Assembly (NCBI RefSeq): GCF_014637085.1
Contig: NZ_BMEU01000022.1
Coordinates: 1 to 64,000 of the forward strand
Source: Comamonas phosphati
GTDB taxonomy: Bacteria; Pseudomonadota; Gammaproteobacteria; Burkholderiales; Burkholderiaceae_C
Length of the DNA: 64,000 bases
Direction: 5' to 3'
Part shown: in pieces, positions 1-9,359 of the stretch
Layout: each line of letters starts with the position of its first letter
Position numbering within the stretch: position 1 is the stretch's first letter
Translations under genes and position numbers: made by a program
Notes under the pieces: generated by a model
Told to the model about the DNA's origin: nothing
The model's database searches: none
What the model saw: the letters and a program-made list of their open reading frames with translations, nothing else

Positions 1-266
1 ACTGGCCGCTGCTCAACGCCCTGCTCAACACCGCCGGCGGCGCCACCTGGGTCAGCCTGCACCACGGCGGCGGCGTGGGCATGGGCTACTCGCAGCATGC
101 GGGGGTGGTCATCGTGGCCGACGGCACCGATGAAGCTGCCAAGCGCCTCTCCCGGGTGCTGTGGAACGACCCGGCCACGGGGGTGATGCGCCATGCGGAT
201 GCGGGCTATGAGATTGCGGTGGCGGCTTCCAGGCGCCATGGCCTGAATCTGCCGATGATTAAGTAG
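1..266 (+). CDS. hutU: Urocanate hydratase, C-terminal end (partial)
   Basis: Only the last 88 or so codons are present; the reading frame runs in from the left edge (first full codon at nt 3) to a TAG at 264-266. The visible protein has the conserved urocanase end: a Gly-rich [15 protein letters not shown] segment, then [11 protein letters not shown] and [20 protein letters not shown]. Urocanase is an NAD-dependent cytosolic enzyme that hydrates urocanate to imidazolonepropionate, the second step of histidine breakdown. The full protein is normally about 560 residues, so more than 80% lies outside the window. It sits just upstream of hutD, hutI, hutF and hutG in the same direction, which supports the call. 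A dispersed repeat starts six bases after the stop. Confidence 0.95.
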   Translation, partial: WPLLNALLNTAGGATWVSLHHGGGVGMGYSQHAGVVIVADGTDEAAKRLSRVLWNDPATGVMRHADAGYEIAVAASRRHGLNLPMIK

Positions 267-271
267 CTTCA

Positions 272-388
272 CCCCCTGAGGCGCTTACGCGCCTTCCCCC
301 TCTCTCTACGCGCTGCAAGCTAGGGGAGGGGGACGACAGCCTCGGTGCGGGGCGGCCCTTCCTCGCTGTCTCTCACCTGGGCCGCGCC
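272..388 (+). repeat. Stop-codon-adjacent intergenic repeat, copy 1
   Basis: This copy begins ACCCCCTGAGGCGC six bases after the hutU stop and ends GGGCCGCGCC. It contains a short GGCGC/GCGCC hairpin, a CCCCCTCTC to GGGGAGGGGG hairpin, and the core GGTGCGGGGCGGCCCTTCCTCG. Five other copies occur in the window (near 12.2, 25.3, 30.4, 46.3 and 59.9 kb), all behind minus-strand genes and in the same orientation relative to the upstream gene. It is non-coding. Confidence 0.8.
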
Positions 389-432
389 AATTTTTAAGCG
401 GTGTTTTGTTTTAGTTTTTGTGCTTTTGATCG

Positions 433-1011
433 ATGCAACGCTTTGACCTGAACCAGATTGCGCCCAGCCCGTGGAAGAACGGGGGCGGCAGCACGCGCGA
501 GATTGCCTGCTGGCCGCGGGGCGCGGGCATGGACCGCTTTGGCTGGCGCGTGAGCGTGGCCACGATTGACCAGGCCGGGCCGTTCTCGGCGTTTCCCGGC
601 ATAGACCGGCAGATCATGCTGCTCGACGGCGACGGAGTCCGGCTGCTCAGCGCCGCGGCCGGCATCAACCATGCGCTGCAGCAGCGCTGGCAGCCGTTTG
701 CCTTCTCGGGCGATGCGGCGCTGGACTGCAGCCTGCTGGGCGGCACCTCCACCGATTTCAACGTCATGACGCGGCGCGGCCAGTGGTCGGCCGAGGTGAG
801 CATCCATGATGCCGAGGTACGGCCCGGCCGCAGCGCCGCTGGCCTGTGCATGGTGCTGCAGGGCTGCTTTGCCCAGGGCGAGACCCTGTTGCAAACCGGC
901 CAGGGTCTGTGGTGGGATGTAGGCCAGGACAGGGCCCGGGAGGCCGCGCCTTTGCTGCCTCGCGAGGCGCACAGCCGGCTGGTGCTGGTCGGCCTGAAGC
1001 AGAGTGTGTGA
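433..1011 (+). CDS. hutD: HutD family protein
   Basis: This 192-residue protein starts MQRFDLNQIAPSPWKNGGGS, typical of the HutD/Ves family, a bicupin-like fold found in histidine-utilisation loci. Further family marks are GWRVSVATIDQAGPFSAFPG and a DGDGVRLL strand. The biochemical role is not established; genetic work in Pseudomonas suggests it limits or tunes hut operon expression. It lies between hutU and hutI on the same strand. No clear Shine-Dalgarno sequence precedes the ATG at 433, so it may be poorly or couplingly translated. A dispersed repeat fills the gap from hutU. Length matches the family (about 190-200 residues). Confidence 0.9.
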   Translation: MQRFDLNQIAPSPWKNGGGSTREIACWPRGAGMDRFGWRVSVATIDQAGPFSAFPGIDRQIMLLDGDGVRLLSAAAGINHALQQRWQPFAFSGDAALDCSLLGGTSTDFNVMTRRGQWSAEVSIHDAEVRPGRSAAGLCMVLQGCFAQGETLLQTGQGLWWDVGQDRAREAAPLLPREAHSRLVLVGLKQSV

Positions 1012-1146
1012 TCGAGCCAGGCTCGCTATATAAAAAAGAGCTGTCAGCGAATTCCATTTCGTCAATTCAAAATGAATTGACACTGAAATTCATGCACAGC
1101 AAGCGACAACAGCTATCAAATCAGAATTTTCAAAGGACTCCACCCC

Positions 1147-2394
1147 ATGACGCAAGCCGCAACGCCCTCCTCTTGCGCCGACGGGCGCTGGCTCGATCTG
1201 CACCTGGCGCCCGAGCTGTTCATTGCCGATATACCGGTCGCCGACGGGCAGCCGGCCTGCGTCGTGGTGCAGCAGGGCCGCATCGTCTGGGTAGGCCCCC
1301 AGGACCAGGTTCCCGCCGCCTACGCCGGCCTGCCCGCCCATGACGGCGGCGCCCGCCTGGCCACGCCGGGCCTGGTCGACTGCCACACCCACCTGGTCTA
1401 CGGCGGCGAGCGCGCCAACGAGTTCGCCATGCGCCTGGCTGGCGCCACCTACGAGGAAGTGGCCAGTGCCGGCGGCGGCATCGTCTCCAGCGTCAGGGCC
1501 ACGCGCGCGGCCAGCGAGGAAGAACTCATCGCCCAGGCCCTGCCGCGCCTGGACCAGTTGCTGGCCGAGGGCGTGACGGCCATCGAGATCAAGTCGGGCT
1601 ACGGCCTGTCGCTGGAGCACGAGCGCAAGCAGCTGCGCGTAGCCCGGCGCCTGGGCAAGCTGCGCGGCGTGACGGTGCGCACCACCTTTCTCGGCGCCCA
1701 TGCGCTGCCGCCCGAATACGCCGGCCGCAGCCAAGACTACATTGATCTCGTCTGCCGTGACATCATGCCCGCGCTGGCCGCCGAAGGCCTGATCGACGCC
1801 GTGGACGTGTTCTGCGAGCGCATCGCCTTTTCGCTGGCCGAGACCGAGCAGGTCTTCCAGGCCGCGAGGGCGCTGGGCCTGCCCGTGAAGCTGCATGCCG
1901 AGCAGCTGTCGAACATGGAAGGGGCGGCGCTGGCCGCACGCCATGGCGCACTGTCCTGCGACCATATCGAGCATCTGTCCGAGAACGGCATCGCCGCCAT
2001 GCGCGATGCCGGCACCGTGGCCGTGCTGCTGCCCGGCGCCTTCTACACCTTGCGCGACACAAAGCTGCCGCCTATCGACGGTTTGAGGGCCGCACAGGTT
2101 CCCATGGCCGTTTCCACGGATCACAATCCGGGTACCTCCCCGGCTTTGAGCCTGTTGCTCATGGCCAATATGGCCTGCACGCTGTTCAGGCTCACGGTGC
2201 CCGAGGCCCTGGCCGGCATTACCCGGCATGCGGCGCGCGCGCTGGGCCTGCAGGACGAGCAGGGCCTGATCGCCGCGGGCCGGCCCGCCAACTTCGTGCT
2301 GTGGCCGGCGCGCCATGCGGCCGAACTGGCCTACTGGTTCGGCCACAAGCCCGAGTGCACCGTGGTGCGCCAGGGCGTGATCGCCAAGGCCTGA
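1147..2394 (+). CDS. hutI: Imidazolonepropionase
   Basis: This 415-residue amidohydrolase opens the imidazolone ring to give N-formimidoylglutamate, the third step of histidine catabolism, in the cytosol. The metal site is visible: [17 protein letters not shown] near residues 75-90, HAEQLS and [11 protein letters not shown] in the middle, and [10 protein letters not shown] towards the C-terminus. The region around [15 protein letters not shown] is also typical of HutI. AAAGGA lies just upstream of the ATG at 1147. The 135-bp gap from hutD is AT-rich and holds short inverted repeats around AATTCAAAATGAATT, a possible regulatory or transcript-processing site. The length is normal for the family. 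Confidence 0.97.
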   Translation: MTQAATPSSCADGRWLDLHLAPELFIADIPVADGQPACVVVQQGRIVWVGPQDQVPAAYAGLPAHDGGARLATPGLVDCHTHLVYGGERANEFAMRLAGATYEEVASAGGGIVSSVRATRAASEEELIAQALPRLDQLLAEGVTAIEIKSGYGLSLEHERKQLRVARRLGKLRGVTVRTTFLGAHALPPEYAGRSQDYIDLVCRDIMPALAAEGLIDAVDVFCERIAFSLAETEQVFQAARALGLPVKLHAEQLSNMEGAALAARHGALSCDHIEHLSENGIAAMRDAGTVAVLLPGAFYTLRDTKLPPIDGLRAAQVPMAVSTDHNPGTSPALSLLLMANMACTLFRLTVPEALAGITRHAARALGLQDEQGLIAAGRPANFVLWPARHAAELAYWFGHKPECTVVRQGVIAKA

Positions 2395-2402
2395 ATCCGG
2401 GA

Positions 2403-2461
2403 GTAAAAACGTGATTACGATCTCCTCGCGCGTAGACGTAGAGACCATGAGCACGTTCTAA
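2403..2461. repeat. 59-bp palindromic repeat, decayed copy
   Basis: The left arm (2403-2424, ending TTACGATCTC) differs at two positions from the perfect copy at 22410-22468. The right arm (2441-2461, GAGACCATGAGCACGTTC) is more decayed. The loop keeps the same CTCGCG start. It lies nine bases after the hutI stop. Confidence 0.75.
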
Positions 2462-2472
2462 AAGGCTGGCCG

Positions 2473-3873
2473 ATGTCACACGAAAAATTTCTCGACGAAC
2501 TGATTTCCACCCTGGGCGCCGATGTGGCGCAGCGCGGCGCCGAGGTGCCGGAGCGCTACCACACGGACTGGAGCGGCACGCCGCCGCAGCGCCCCCTGGC
2601 CCTGGTGCGCCCGCGCAGCACGCAGGAAGTCAGCGCCGTGCTGCGCCTGTGCACGGCCCACAAGGTGGCCGTCGTGCCCCAGGGCGGGCTCACGGGCCTG
2701 GCCGGCGCCGCCGTGCCGACCGAGGGCGCCATCGCCCTGTCGCTGGAGCGCATGAATTCCATCGAGAGCACCGACACCCGCGCCGGCCTGATGCAGGTGC
2801 AGGCCGGCGTCACGCTGCAGGCCGTGCAGGAGGCGGCCGTGGCCGCGGGCATGGTCTTCGGCGTGGACCTGGGCGCGCGCGGCAGCTGCCAGATCGGCGG
2901 CAATGTCTCCACCAATGCCGGCGGCAACGGCGTGCTGCAGCACGGCATGATGCGCGAGCAGGTGCTGGGCCTGGAGGTGGTGCTGGCCGACGGCACGGTG
3001 CTGCCCATGCTGCGGCCCATGCTCAAGAACAACACGGGCTACGACCTCAAGCAGTTCTTCATAGGCGCCGAGGGCACGCTGGGCGTGGTCACGCGCGTGC
3101 TCTTGCGCCTGCGCCCCGCACCCCAGGTCACGGCCACCGTGCTTGCGGCCATGCCCAATTTCGACGCGGCCCTGGCCGTGCTCAGGCGCATGCAAGCGCG
3201 CTTCGGCAACAGCGTGGCGGCCTACGAGCTGATGTGGGACAACTTTGTGCAGGCCTCGCTGTCCTGGCTCAGGCTCAATGCACCGTTTGACCAACGCCAT
3301 CCGCTGCTGGCCCTGATCAACGTGGACGGCAAGAGCGAAACCCCGCACGGCGGAGGTTTGCGCGAAGATGTGCAGCAGGTGCTCGAAGCGGCCATGGAGG
3401 CCGGCGAAGTGCTGGACGCCATCGTCGCCCAGTCCGTGGCCCAGGCGCAGACGCTGTGGAAGCTGCGCGAGGCGCCGGCCGAGCTCAACAACCACATGCA
3501 CCCGCCCATCAACTTCGACGTGAGCCTGCCCCAGGCCGAGATCGGCCGCTTCGCGCAGGCTTGCGAAGCCGCATTCAGCGCGCGCTGGCCCGGCAAGCAC
3601 ACGCTGTACTTCGGCCATGTGGGCGACGGCAATCTGCACGTCTCGGTGGACGGCAAGACCGTGGGCGGCGAATGCGATGCCGCGGAGGCCGAACTGTACC
3701 GCCTGGTGGGCGAATTCCAGGGCAGCGTCTCGGCCGAGCACGGCATAGGCCTGCACAAGAAACCCTATCTGCAGGCCAGCCGCACGCCAGAGGAGCTGGC
3801 CGTCATGCGCTCCATCAAACAGGCACTGGACCCCCTGGGCCTGATGAATCCAGGAAAGATCTTCGAGCTATGA
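2473..3873 (+). CDS. FAD-binding oxidase, GlcD / D-2-hydroxyacid dehydrogenase type
   Basis: This is a 466-residue flavoprotein of the PCMH-type FAD family. The FAD-binding half has VVPQGGLTGLAGAAVP (about residue 65), GARGSCQIGGNVSTNAGG and NNTGYDLKQFFIGAEGTLG. The C-terminal FAD-oxidase half has HVGDGNLHV, AEHGIGLHKKPYL and LMNPGKIF. Such enzymes oxidise D-2-hydroxyacids (D-lactate, glycolate, D-2-hydroxyglutarate) and pass electrons to quinone, ETF or cytochrome c. The substrate cannot be read from sequence. It sits inside the hut run between hutI and hutF and overlaps the hutF start by ATGA, so it is translationally coupled. It has no Fe-S domain. It is not an obvious partner of glcE/glcF, which lie 25 kb away. 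Confidence 0.85.
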   Translation: MSHEKFLDELISTLGADVAQRGAEVPERYHTDWSGTPPQRPLALVRPRSTQEVSAVLRLCTAHKVAVVPQGGLTGLAGAAVPTEGAIALSLERMNSIESTDTRAGLMQVQAGVTLQAVQEAAVAAGMVFGVDLGARGSCQIGGNVSTNAGGNGVLQHGMMREQVLGLEVVLADGTVLPMLRPMLKNNTGYDLKQFFIGAEGTLGVVTRVLLRLRPAPQVTATVLAAMPNFDAALAVLRRMQARFGNSVAAYELMWDNFVQASLSWLRLNAPFDQRHPLLALINVDGKSETPHGGGLREDVQQVLEAAMEAGEVLDAIVAQSVAQAQTLWKLREAPAELNNHMHPPINFDVSLPQAEIGRFAQACEAAFSARWPGKHTLYFGHVGDGNLHVSVDGKTVGGECDAAEAELYRLVGEFQGSVSAEHGIGLHKKPYLQASRTPEELAVMRSIKQALDPLGLMNPGKIFEL

Positions 3874-5318
3874 CTGCCTCACACACCACTGCACCCACTG
3901 CACGCACCCTGTTTGCCGCGGACGCCCTGCTGCCCACGGGCTGGGCGCGCAACGTCCTGCTGAGCTGGGACGAGAACGGCCGCCTGACCGAGGTGCTCAC
4001 CGATGTGGACTCGCAAAGCGGCGAAGCCGGCGAAGCCGAGGGCGCGATCCGGGCCGCGGGCCCGGTGATTCCCGGCATGCCCAATCTGCATTCGCACGCC
4101 TTCCAGCGCGCGTTCGGCGGGCTGACCGAGTTCCGCGGCCAGGCGCAGGACAGCTTCTGGAGCTGGCGCAAGCTGATGTACGGCTTTGCCAACCGCATGA
4201 CGCCCGAGGCGCTGGAGGCGATTGCCACCTGGCTATACCTGGAGATGCTGGAGGCGGGCTACACCTCGGTCTGCGAGTTCCACTACGTGCACCACGACCT
4301 GGGCGGCAAGCCCTATGCCGACGACGCCACGCTGTCGCTGGCCCTGCTGCGCGCGGCCCAGAAGACCGGCATCGCCATGACGCTGCTGCCCGTGCTCTAC
4401 CAGACCAGCGGCTTCGGCGGCAAGCCGCCGCGCGAGGACCAGGCGCGCTTCATCCGCAGCACCGACAGCATGCTCTCTCTTTTGCAGCGGCTGGCGCCCG
4501 CCACACATGCGCAGAACGCCGTCCTGGGCCTGGCCCCGCACTCGCTGCGCGCCGTGCCGCCCGACAGCCTGCAAGCGGCCGTGGCCGGCCTGCACGCCAT
4601 GCTGCCGCAGGCGCCCGTGCACATCCATATCGCCGAACAGACCCAGGAGGTCGACGACTGCCTGGCCTGGAGCGGCCAGCGCCCCGTGCAGTGGCTGATG
4701 AGCCATGCGCCGGTCGATGCGCGCTGGTGCCTGATCCACGCCACCCACATGACGCCCGAGGAATACGCCAGCGCCGCCAAGAGCGGCGCCGTGGCCGGCA
4801 TCTGCCCCAGCACCGAGGCCAATCTGGGCGACGGCATCTTCGACATGCCGCTGTGGCTGCAGCATGGCGGCCGCTGGGGCGTGGGCTCGGACAGCCACGC
4901 CACGGTGAACGCCGCCGAGGAGCTGCTGATGCTCGAATACAGCCAGCGCCTGAACCTGCGCCAGCGCAATGTGCTGGGCGGCGGAATGCAGCCCCAGGTG
5001 GCGACCGCCATGACGCTGCAGGCCGTGGCCGGCGGCGCCCAGGCTTCGGGCCGCGTCACGCCGGGGGCGGGCCCGGCAGGTTTGGCGGTCGGCCTGCAGG
5101 CCGACTTCGTGGTGCTCGACGCCGAGCATGTGGCGCTGGCCGGACTGCCGGCAGACAGCGCCCACGCGGGCCATGTGTTCGCCAGCCACCGCACGTCGGC
5201 GATTGCCGACGTCTGGGTCAACGGCCGCCAGCGCGTGAGCCGGGGCCGCCACAACAGCCACGAAACCGCCAAGCACGCCTTCATCCAGGCGCGCAGCCGG
5301 TTGCTGCGGTCCGCCTGA
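3870..5318 (+). CDS. hutF: Formimidoylglutamate deiminase
   Basis: This 482-residue amidohydrolase converts N-formimidoylglutamate to N-formylglutamate and ammonia, the step that defines the five-step histidine pathway. The metal-binding motifs are visible: IPGMPNLHSHAFQRAFGG near residue 70, HIHIAEQTQEVDDC near 255, LIHATHMTPEEY, and GSDSHATVNAAEELLMLEYSQ near 340. The start is taken as the ATG at 3870, which overlaps the TGA of the preceding oxidase gene. The open frame extends further upstream inside that gene, but the family N-terminus fits 3870. It is followed by a foldback element and hutG. Confidence 0.95.
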   Translation: MTASHTTAPTARTLFAADALLPTGWARNVLLSWDENGRLTEVLTDVDSQSGEAGEAEGAIRAAGPVIPGMPNLHSHAFQRAFGGLTEFRGQAQDSFWSWRKLMYGFANRMTPEALEAIATWLYLEMLEAGYTSVCEFHYVHHDLGGKPYADDATLSLALLRAAQKTGIAMTLLPVLYQTSGFGGKPPREDQARFIRSTDSMLSLLQRLAPATHAQNAVLGLAPHSLRAVPPDSLQAAVAGLHAMLPQAPVHIHIAEQTQEVDDCLAWSGQRPVQWLMSHAPVDARWCLIHATHMTPEEYASAAKSGAVAGICPSTEANLGDGIFDMPLWLQHGGRWGVGSDSHATVNAAEELLMLEYSQRLNLRQRNVLGGGMQPQVATAMTLQAVAGGAQASGRVTPGAGPAGLAVGLQADFVVLDAEHVALAGLPADSAHAGHVFASHRTSAIADVWVNGRQRVSRGRHNSHETAKHAFIQARSRLLRSA

Positions 5319-5327
5319 TTTTTTGAG

Positions 5328-5403
5328 GACTTGCGCAAACCAGAATGCACAAAGACCGTTCCCATCAGGCGAACGTCTGACCTGGACCTGATTTGCGTAA
5401 GTC
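5328..5403. repeat. Foldback (REP-like) element between hutF and hutG
   Basis: The outer arms GACTTGCGCAAACCAG (5328-5343) and CTGATTTGCGTAAGTC (5388-5403) pair at 14 of 16 positions. Inside them GACCGTTC and GAACGTC (about 5354-5377) can pair again. The TTGCGCAA core recurs twice at 9803-9832 near the hemerythrin gene. It could stabilise or attenuate the transcript. Confidence 0.55.
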
Positions 5404-5428
5404 GTGTTTTTGAGAAAGACGCTCACCC

Positions 5429-6253
5429 ATGAGCCAATCGAGCCCATCCATCCCCCCCTTCGTCTTCCACCAGGGCACGGCCCCGCTGCTGATCTCCATG
5501 CCCCATACCGGCACCCATGTGCCGGCCGACATTGCCGCCAGGCTCACGCCCGAGGGCCGCGAAGTCCATGACACGGACTGGCACATGCCCGCGCTCTACG
5601 ACTTTGCCAAGGCCCTGGGCGCCTCCATGCTCGCGGCCACGCATTCGCGCTATGTGATCGACCTCAACCGTCCGCCCGACGGCGCCAGCCTCTACCCGGG
5701 CCAGAGCGTCACGGGCCTGTGCCCCGTCGACACCTTCGACGACACGCCGCTGTACGCCAGCCAGGCCGACGAGCCAGATGACGCCGAAATCGCGCGCCGC
5801 CGCGAGGCCTGGTGGCAGCCCTACCACGGCCAGCTGCGCGCCGAGCTGGACCGCATCAAGAGCCTGCATGGCGTGGCCATGCTGTGGGATGCGCACAGCA
5901 TCCGCTCGGTGCTGCCGCGCTTCTTCGAAGGCAAGCTGCCCGATCTGAACCTGGGCACGGCCGACGGCAAGAGCTGCGACCCCGTGCTGGCCCGGCAGCT
6001 GCTGGACATCGCCAGTCAGGCGCCCGGCCACACCAGCGTGCTCAACGGCCGTTTCAAGGGCGGCTACATCACGCGCCACTACGGCCAGCCCGAGCAGGGC
6101 TTCCACGCCGTGCAGCTCGAGATGACGCAGTCCAGCTACATGCAGGAGCACATGCCCTTCGACTACCGGCCCGAAGTCGCGGCACGCATCCAGCCCACCA
6201 TGCAGCGCATGCTGCAGGCCATGCTGGCGTTTGCGCAGGCCAACCGCCGGTAA
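5429..6253 (+). CDS. hutG: N-formylglutamate deformylase
   Basis: This 274-residue enzyme hydrolyses N-formylglutamate to glutamate and formate and completes the five-step histidine pathway begun by HutF. Family motifs include ISMPHTGTHVPADI near the N-terminus, HDTDWHMPALYDFA, THSRYVIDLNRPPDG and LWDAHSIRSVLP, which supply the Zn-binding His and Asp residues of the FGase fold. The length fits the HutG of pseudomonads (about 265-275). It lies 110 bp behind hutF in the same direction, separated by a REP-like foldback. This FGase family is distinct from the arginase-like formiminoglutamase used in the four-step route. Confidence 0.95.
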   Translation: MSQSSPSIPPFVFHQGTAPLLISMPHTGTHVPADIAARLTPEGREVHDTDWHMPALYDFAKALGASMLAATHSRYVIDLNRPPDGASLYPGQSVTGLCPVDTFDDTPLYASQADEPDDAEIARRREAWWQPYHGQLRAELDRIKSLHGVAMLWDAHSIRSVLPRFFEGKLPDLNLGTADGKSCDPVLARQLLDIASQAPGHTSVLNGRFKGGYITRHYGQPEQGFHAVQLEMTQSSYMQEHMPFDYRPEVAARIQPTMQRMLQAMLAFAQANRR

Positions 6254-6262
6254 GGCCTGCCG

Positions 6263-6288
6263 GGTCCGGGTCCGGCCACCCCCGGACC
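6263..6288. terminator. Possible stem-loop behind hutG
   Basis: A perfect 8-bp stem GGTCCGGG / CCCGGACC encloses a 10-base loop nine bases after the hutG stop. There is no U-tract, so it is a weak or factor-dependent terminator at best, or an RNA-stabilising hairpin. Confidence 0.35.
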
Positions 6289-6467
6289 GGAGGCGAGGCG
6301 CAGGTTTTGCGCGGCCGGCGCAGAGCGCCAGCAGGCAATAGCGTAAGCAGGTGTTGAGCACGCCAAAGGGCGCAGGCCACCCGGTTACAAGTTCAACACC
6401 GGGGGACATAGATGTAACAGGCTTGCCGGCTAGACTGCAGCCGTGTTCAACAGCCCAGGAGCTATAC

Positions 6468-6971
6468 ATGACCAAGTTCTCTCTACGTTCCATTCCAGCG
6501 GCAATGCTGCTGGCCACGCTGGTGGCCGGCGTTTCGGCCCAGGCAGCAGGCCTGGGCGTAGGCCTCGGAGCCGGAGCCGATGCGGGTGTGAATGTTGGAG
6601 GAGCAGGCGTCAGCCTCGGCGCCAACGCCGGCATCCAGACCGACACACGGGCCCGTGCCATGGAGCAAAACAATACCGGCGCATCGGCGTCGGGCCAGGG
6701 CGCCACGGCGGCTGAAGCCCGTGGCGGCGTAGGCTCCGCGGTCAGCGGTGTCGGCTCGGCCGTGGGTGGCGCAGCATCGGCAACCGGCCACGCCGCCTCC
6801 AATGCGGGCCACAGGGCAGCCGGAGCCGTGCAGCGCGGCCAGGCCAAGCTGCGCGGTAGCGCGAACTCTGCGGCCGACGCCGCGGCGGACACTGCCGCGA
6901 ATGCCGGAGCCGGCGCTGGCGCCAATGTGCGCGCGCAAGGCCAGGCAGGCATGGAAGCCGGCGCCAAGTGA
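6468..6971 (+). CDS. Secreted Gly/Ala-rich small protein, function unknown
   Basis: This 167-residue protein is not recognised. A Sec signal peptide is clear: MTKFSLRSIPAAMLLATLVAGVSAQA, with likely cleavage after AQA. The mature part is low-complexity, rich in Gly, Ala, Ser and Val: GLGVGLGAGADAGVNVGGAG near the front and AVSGVGSAVGGAASATG in the middle. The tail is more basic and Ala-rich and could be helical. The start at 6468 is chosen over a longer open frame because AGGAGC lies just upstream and it opens directly on the signal peptide. It stands alone with its own terminator at 7003-7034. Upstream, GTTACA (6384) and TGTAAC (6413) form an inverted pair. Repetitive composition makes any family match unreliable. 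Confidence 0.75.
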   Translation: MTKFSLRSIPAAMLLATLVAGVSAQAAGLGVGLGAGADAGVNVGGAGVSLGANAGIQTDTRARAMEQNNTGASASGQGATAAEARGGVGSAVSGVGSAVGGAASATGHAASNAGHRAAGAVQRGQAKLRGSANSAADAAADTAANAGAGAGANVRAQGQAGMEAGAK

Positions 6972-7002
6972 CGACCAAGTAACGGCACGCCAACCTCCAT
7001 GG

Positions 7003-7034
7003 GCGCCTCCTGCATAGCGCGGGAGGCGCTTTTT
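7003..7034 (+). terminator. Intrinsic terminator
   Basis: The stem GCGCCTCC (7003-7010) pairs with GGAGGCGC (7022-7029) and is followed at once by TTTTT. It lies 31 bp behind the secreted Gly/Ala-rich gene and isolates it from the methionine synthase gene. Confidence 0.85.
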
Positions 7035-7080
7035 GTTTGGCGCTGCACGCGAGCCATGGGTACGCTTTTACAATCCGTCC

Positions 7081-8145
<1,065 letters not shown>

Positions 8146-8207
8146 AATCCAAGCCATATCCGGCTTAAATCCAGACAGAGCAAGCAGGGGAAGCTCCTGA
8201 TTTTGAT

Positions 8208-9356
8208 ATGAGCACCCCCATTCCTTCCGCGACAGCACTGCCGGCCGGATTGGGGAATGTGCCCGCCACCACGCCGGTCGCGGGCACGGTGCCGCTGGCT
8301 GGGGCGGCGCCCGCGGTCCAATCCCTCCCCACGGCGGCGCCGGCGGCCGCCAGCATCCAATGGTCGGCCCAGGCCCTGCAGGAGCTGCGCCTGCAGGCTT
8401 TCGAGCAACTGGTCGCGCAACTGGCACTGCAGGTGCAGGCCCAGGCACCAGGCCAGCCCCCGGCTCAGGCCTGGCCCGCGCAAGGCCTCCCGGCCCCGCT
8501 GCAGCAATGGCTGCAGAGCCTGCTGGCACAGATAACCGTGCAAGGCCGGCCGCTGCAGATGCTCGCGGCCCAGCCCGGCTCCGCCGCGCTGCTGCAGGCC
8601 CTGGCCCAGGCGGCCGTGCAGCAGGGGGCGGGAGCCTCCCAGGCCTCCGCGCTGCGCACCGCCGCCGCACTGTCGCCCACGCTGGCGGCGGCGCTGCAGG
8701 CCGCCGCCACGCCATCCGCTTCATCCTTGGCCACGGCAAGCGCCACGCCTGCCATGCCGCCGCTGCAGAACTGGTGGGTGCAGCAGGGCACGCTGCTCAC
8801 GCCCCAGGGCGAGCGCGGTTTTTCCCTGACCTTGCAGCTGCCAGTGGCCTGGGCCCGGTCCATGGGTGCCGCGGCGCCCGCGGGCAGCTCGCCTCAGGCC
8901 GCGGCCCCGGCCTTGCGCCTGCCCTGGCCCGACGGCACGCCGCTGCCGGCCTCCGGCCCCGTCGCCCTGGTCTTGCAGCCCCGGGGCAACCCGGCCGCCG
9001 CGCGCACCAGCGCCGTGCTGTGGCTGGAATTCCAGTCCGCACCCGCTGGGGCTGCGCCAGCCAGCACCGCGACGGCCGTGGCGCCTGGCAGCGCAGGCCT
9101 GCCGCTGTTTGCCTCGGCCCCGGCGCTGGCCCAGGAAGTGCAGCAGCAGCTGCAGAACAAAAGCGATCCCTGGCTGATGATGGCGGCCGCGCAGGCCGCC
9201 AATGCGGCACCCAGCGAGCGCCGCGCCCTGGGCGAGCACCGCTCCCATCTGTGCACCACCGAAGGCTGCCAATACCAGGGCCGGGCGCCCTGTGCCCAGC
9301 CGTTCTGCAGCGAGATGCAGCGTGTCTGGGCCGCGGCGCAGGTCGAAAAAAGCTAG
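8208..9356 (+). CDS. Low-complexity protein with Cys-rich C-terminus, function unknown
   Basis: This 382-residue protein is not confidently recognised. The first 190 residues are Ala/Pro/Gln-rich and look disordered. The middle has short beta-like stretches (RGFSLTLQLPVAW, GPVALVLQPRG, AVLWLEFQ), which resembles the general layout of FliK-type hook-length proteins; that is only a loose analogy. The last 45 residues are distinct: EHRSHLCTTEGCQYQGRAPC and then AQPFCSEMQRVW contain four cysteines that could bind metal. No flagellar genes are in the window. It starts 62 bp after metH and its stop lies three bases from the convergent hemerythrin gene. Confidence 0.65.
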   Translation: MSTPIPSATALPAGLGNVPATTPVAGTVPLAGAAPAVQSLPTAAPAAASIQWSAQALQELRLQAFEQLVAQLALQVQAQAPGQPPAQAWPAQGLPAPLQQWLQSLLAQITVQGRPLQMLAAQPGSAALLQALAQAAVQQGAGASQASALRTAAALSPTLAAALQAAATPSASSLATASATPAMPPLQNWWVQQGTLLTPQGERGFSLTLQLPVAWARSMGAAAPAGSSPQAAAPALRLPWPDGTPLPASGPVALVLQPRGNPAAARTSAVLWLEFQSAPAGAAPASTATAVAPGSAGLPLFASAPALAQEVQQQLQNKSDPWLMMAAAQAANAAPSERRALGEHRSHLCTTEGCQYQGRAPCAQPFCSEMQRVWAAAQVEKS

Positions 9357-9359
9357 CCT

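Noticed and set aside
1090-2454. Long antisense frames, such as the 454-residue one opposite hutI and many similar ones
   Set aside because: They are His/Gln/Gly/Arg-rich, have no recognisable family, and lie exactly opposite well-supported genes. This is the usual effect of high third-position GC.
3456-3869. Longer frame in front of hutF giving a 620-residue protein
   Set aside because: The extra part is out-of-frame sequence within the FAD oxidase gene. HutF homology starts at the ATG at 3870, which overlaps the preceding stop.
2473-3873. Calling the hut-linked FAD oxidase glcD, to complete glcE and glcF
   Set aside because: It lies 25 kb away in a different transcript and is coupled to hutF. 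Its family includes many D-2-hydroxyacid dehydrogenases, so the name would be a guess.
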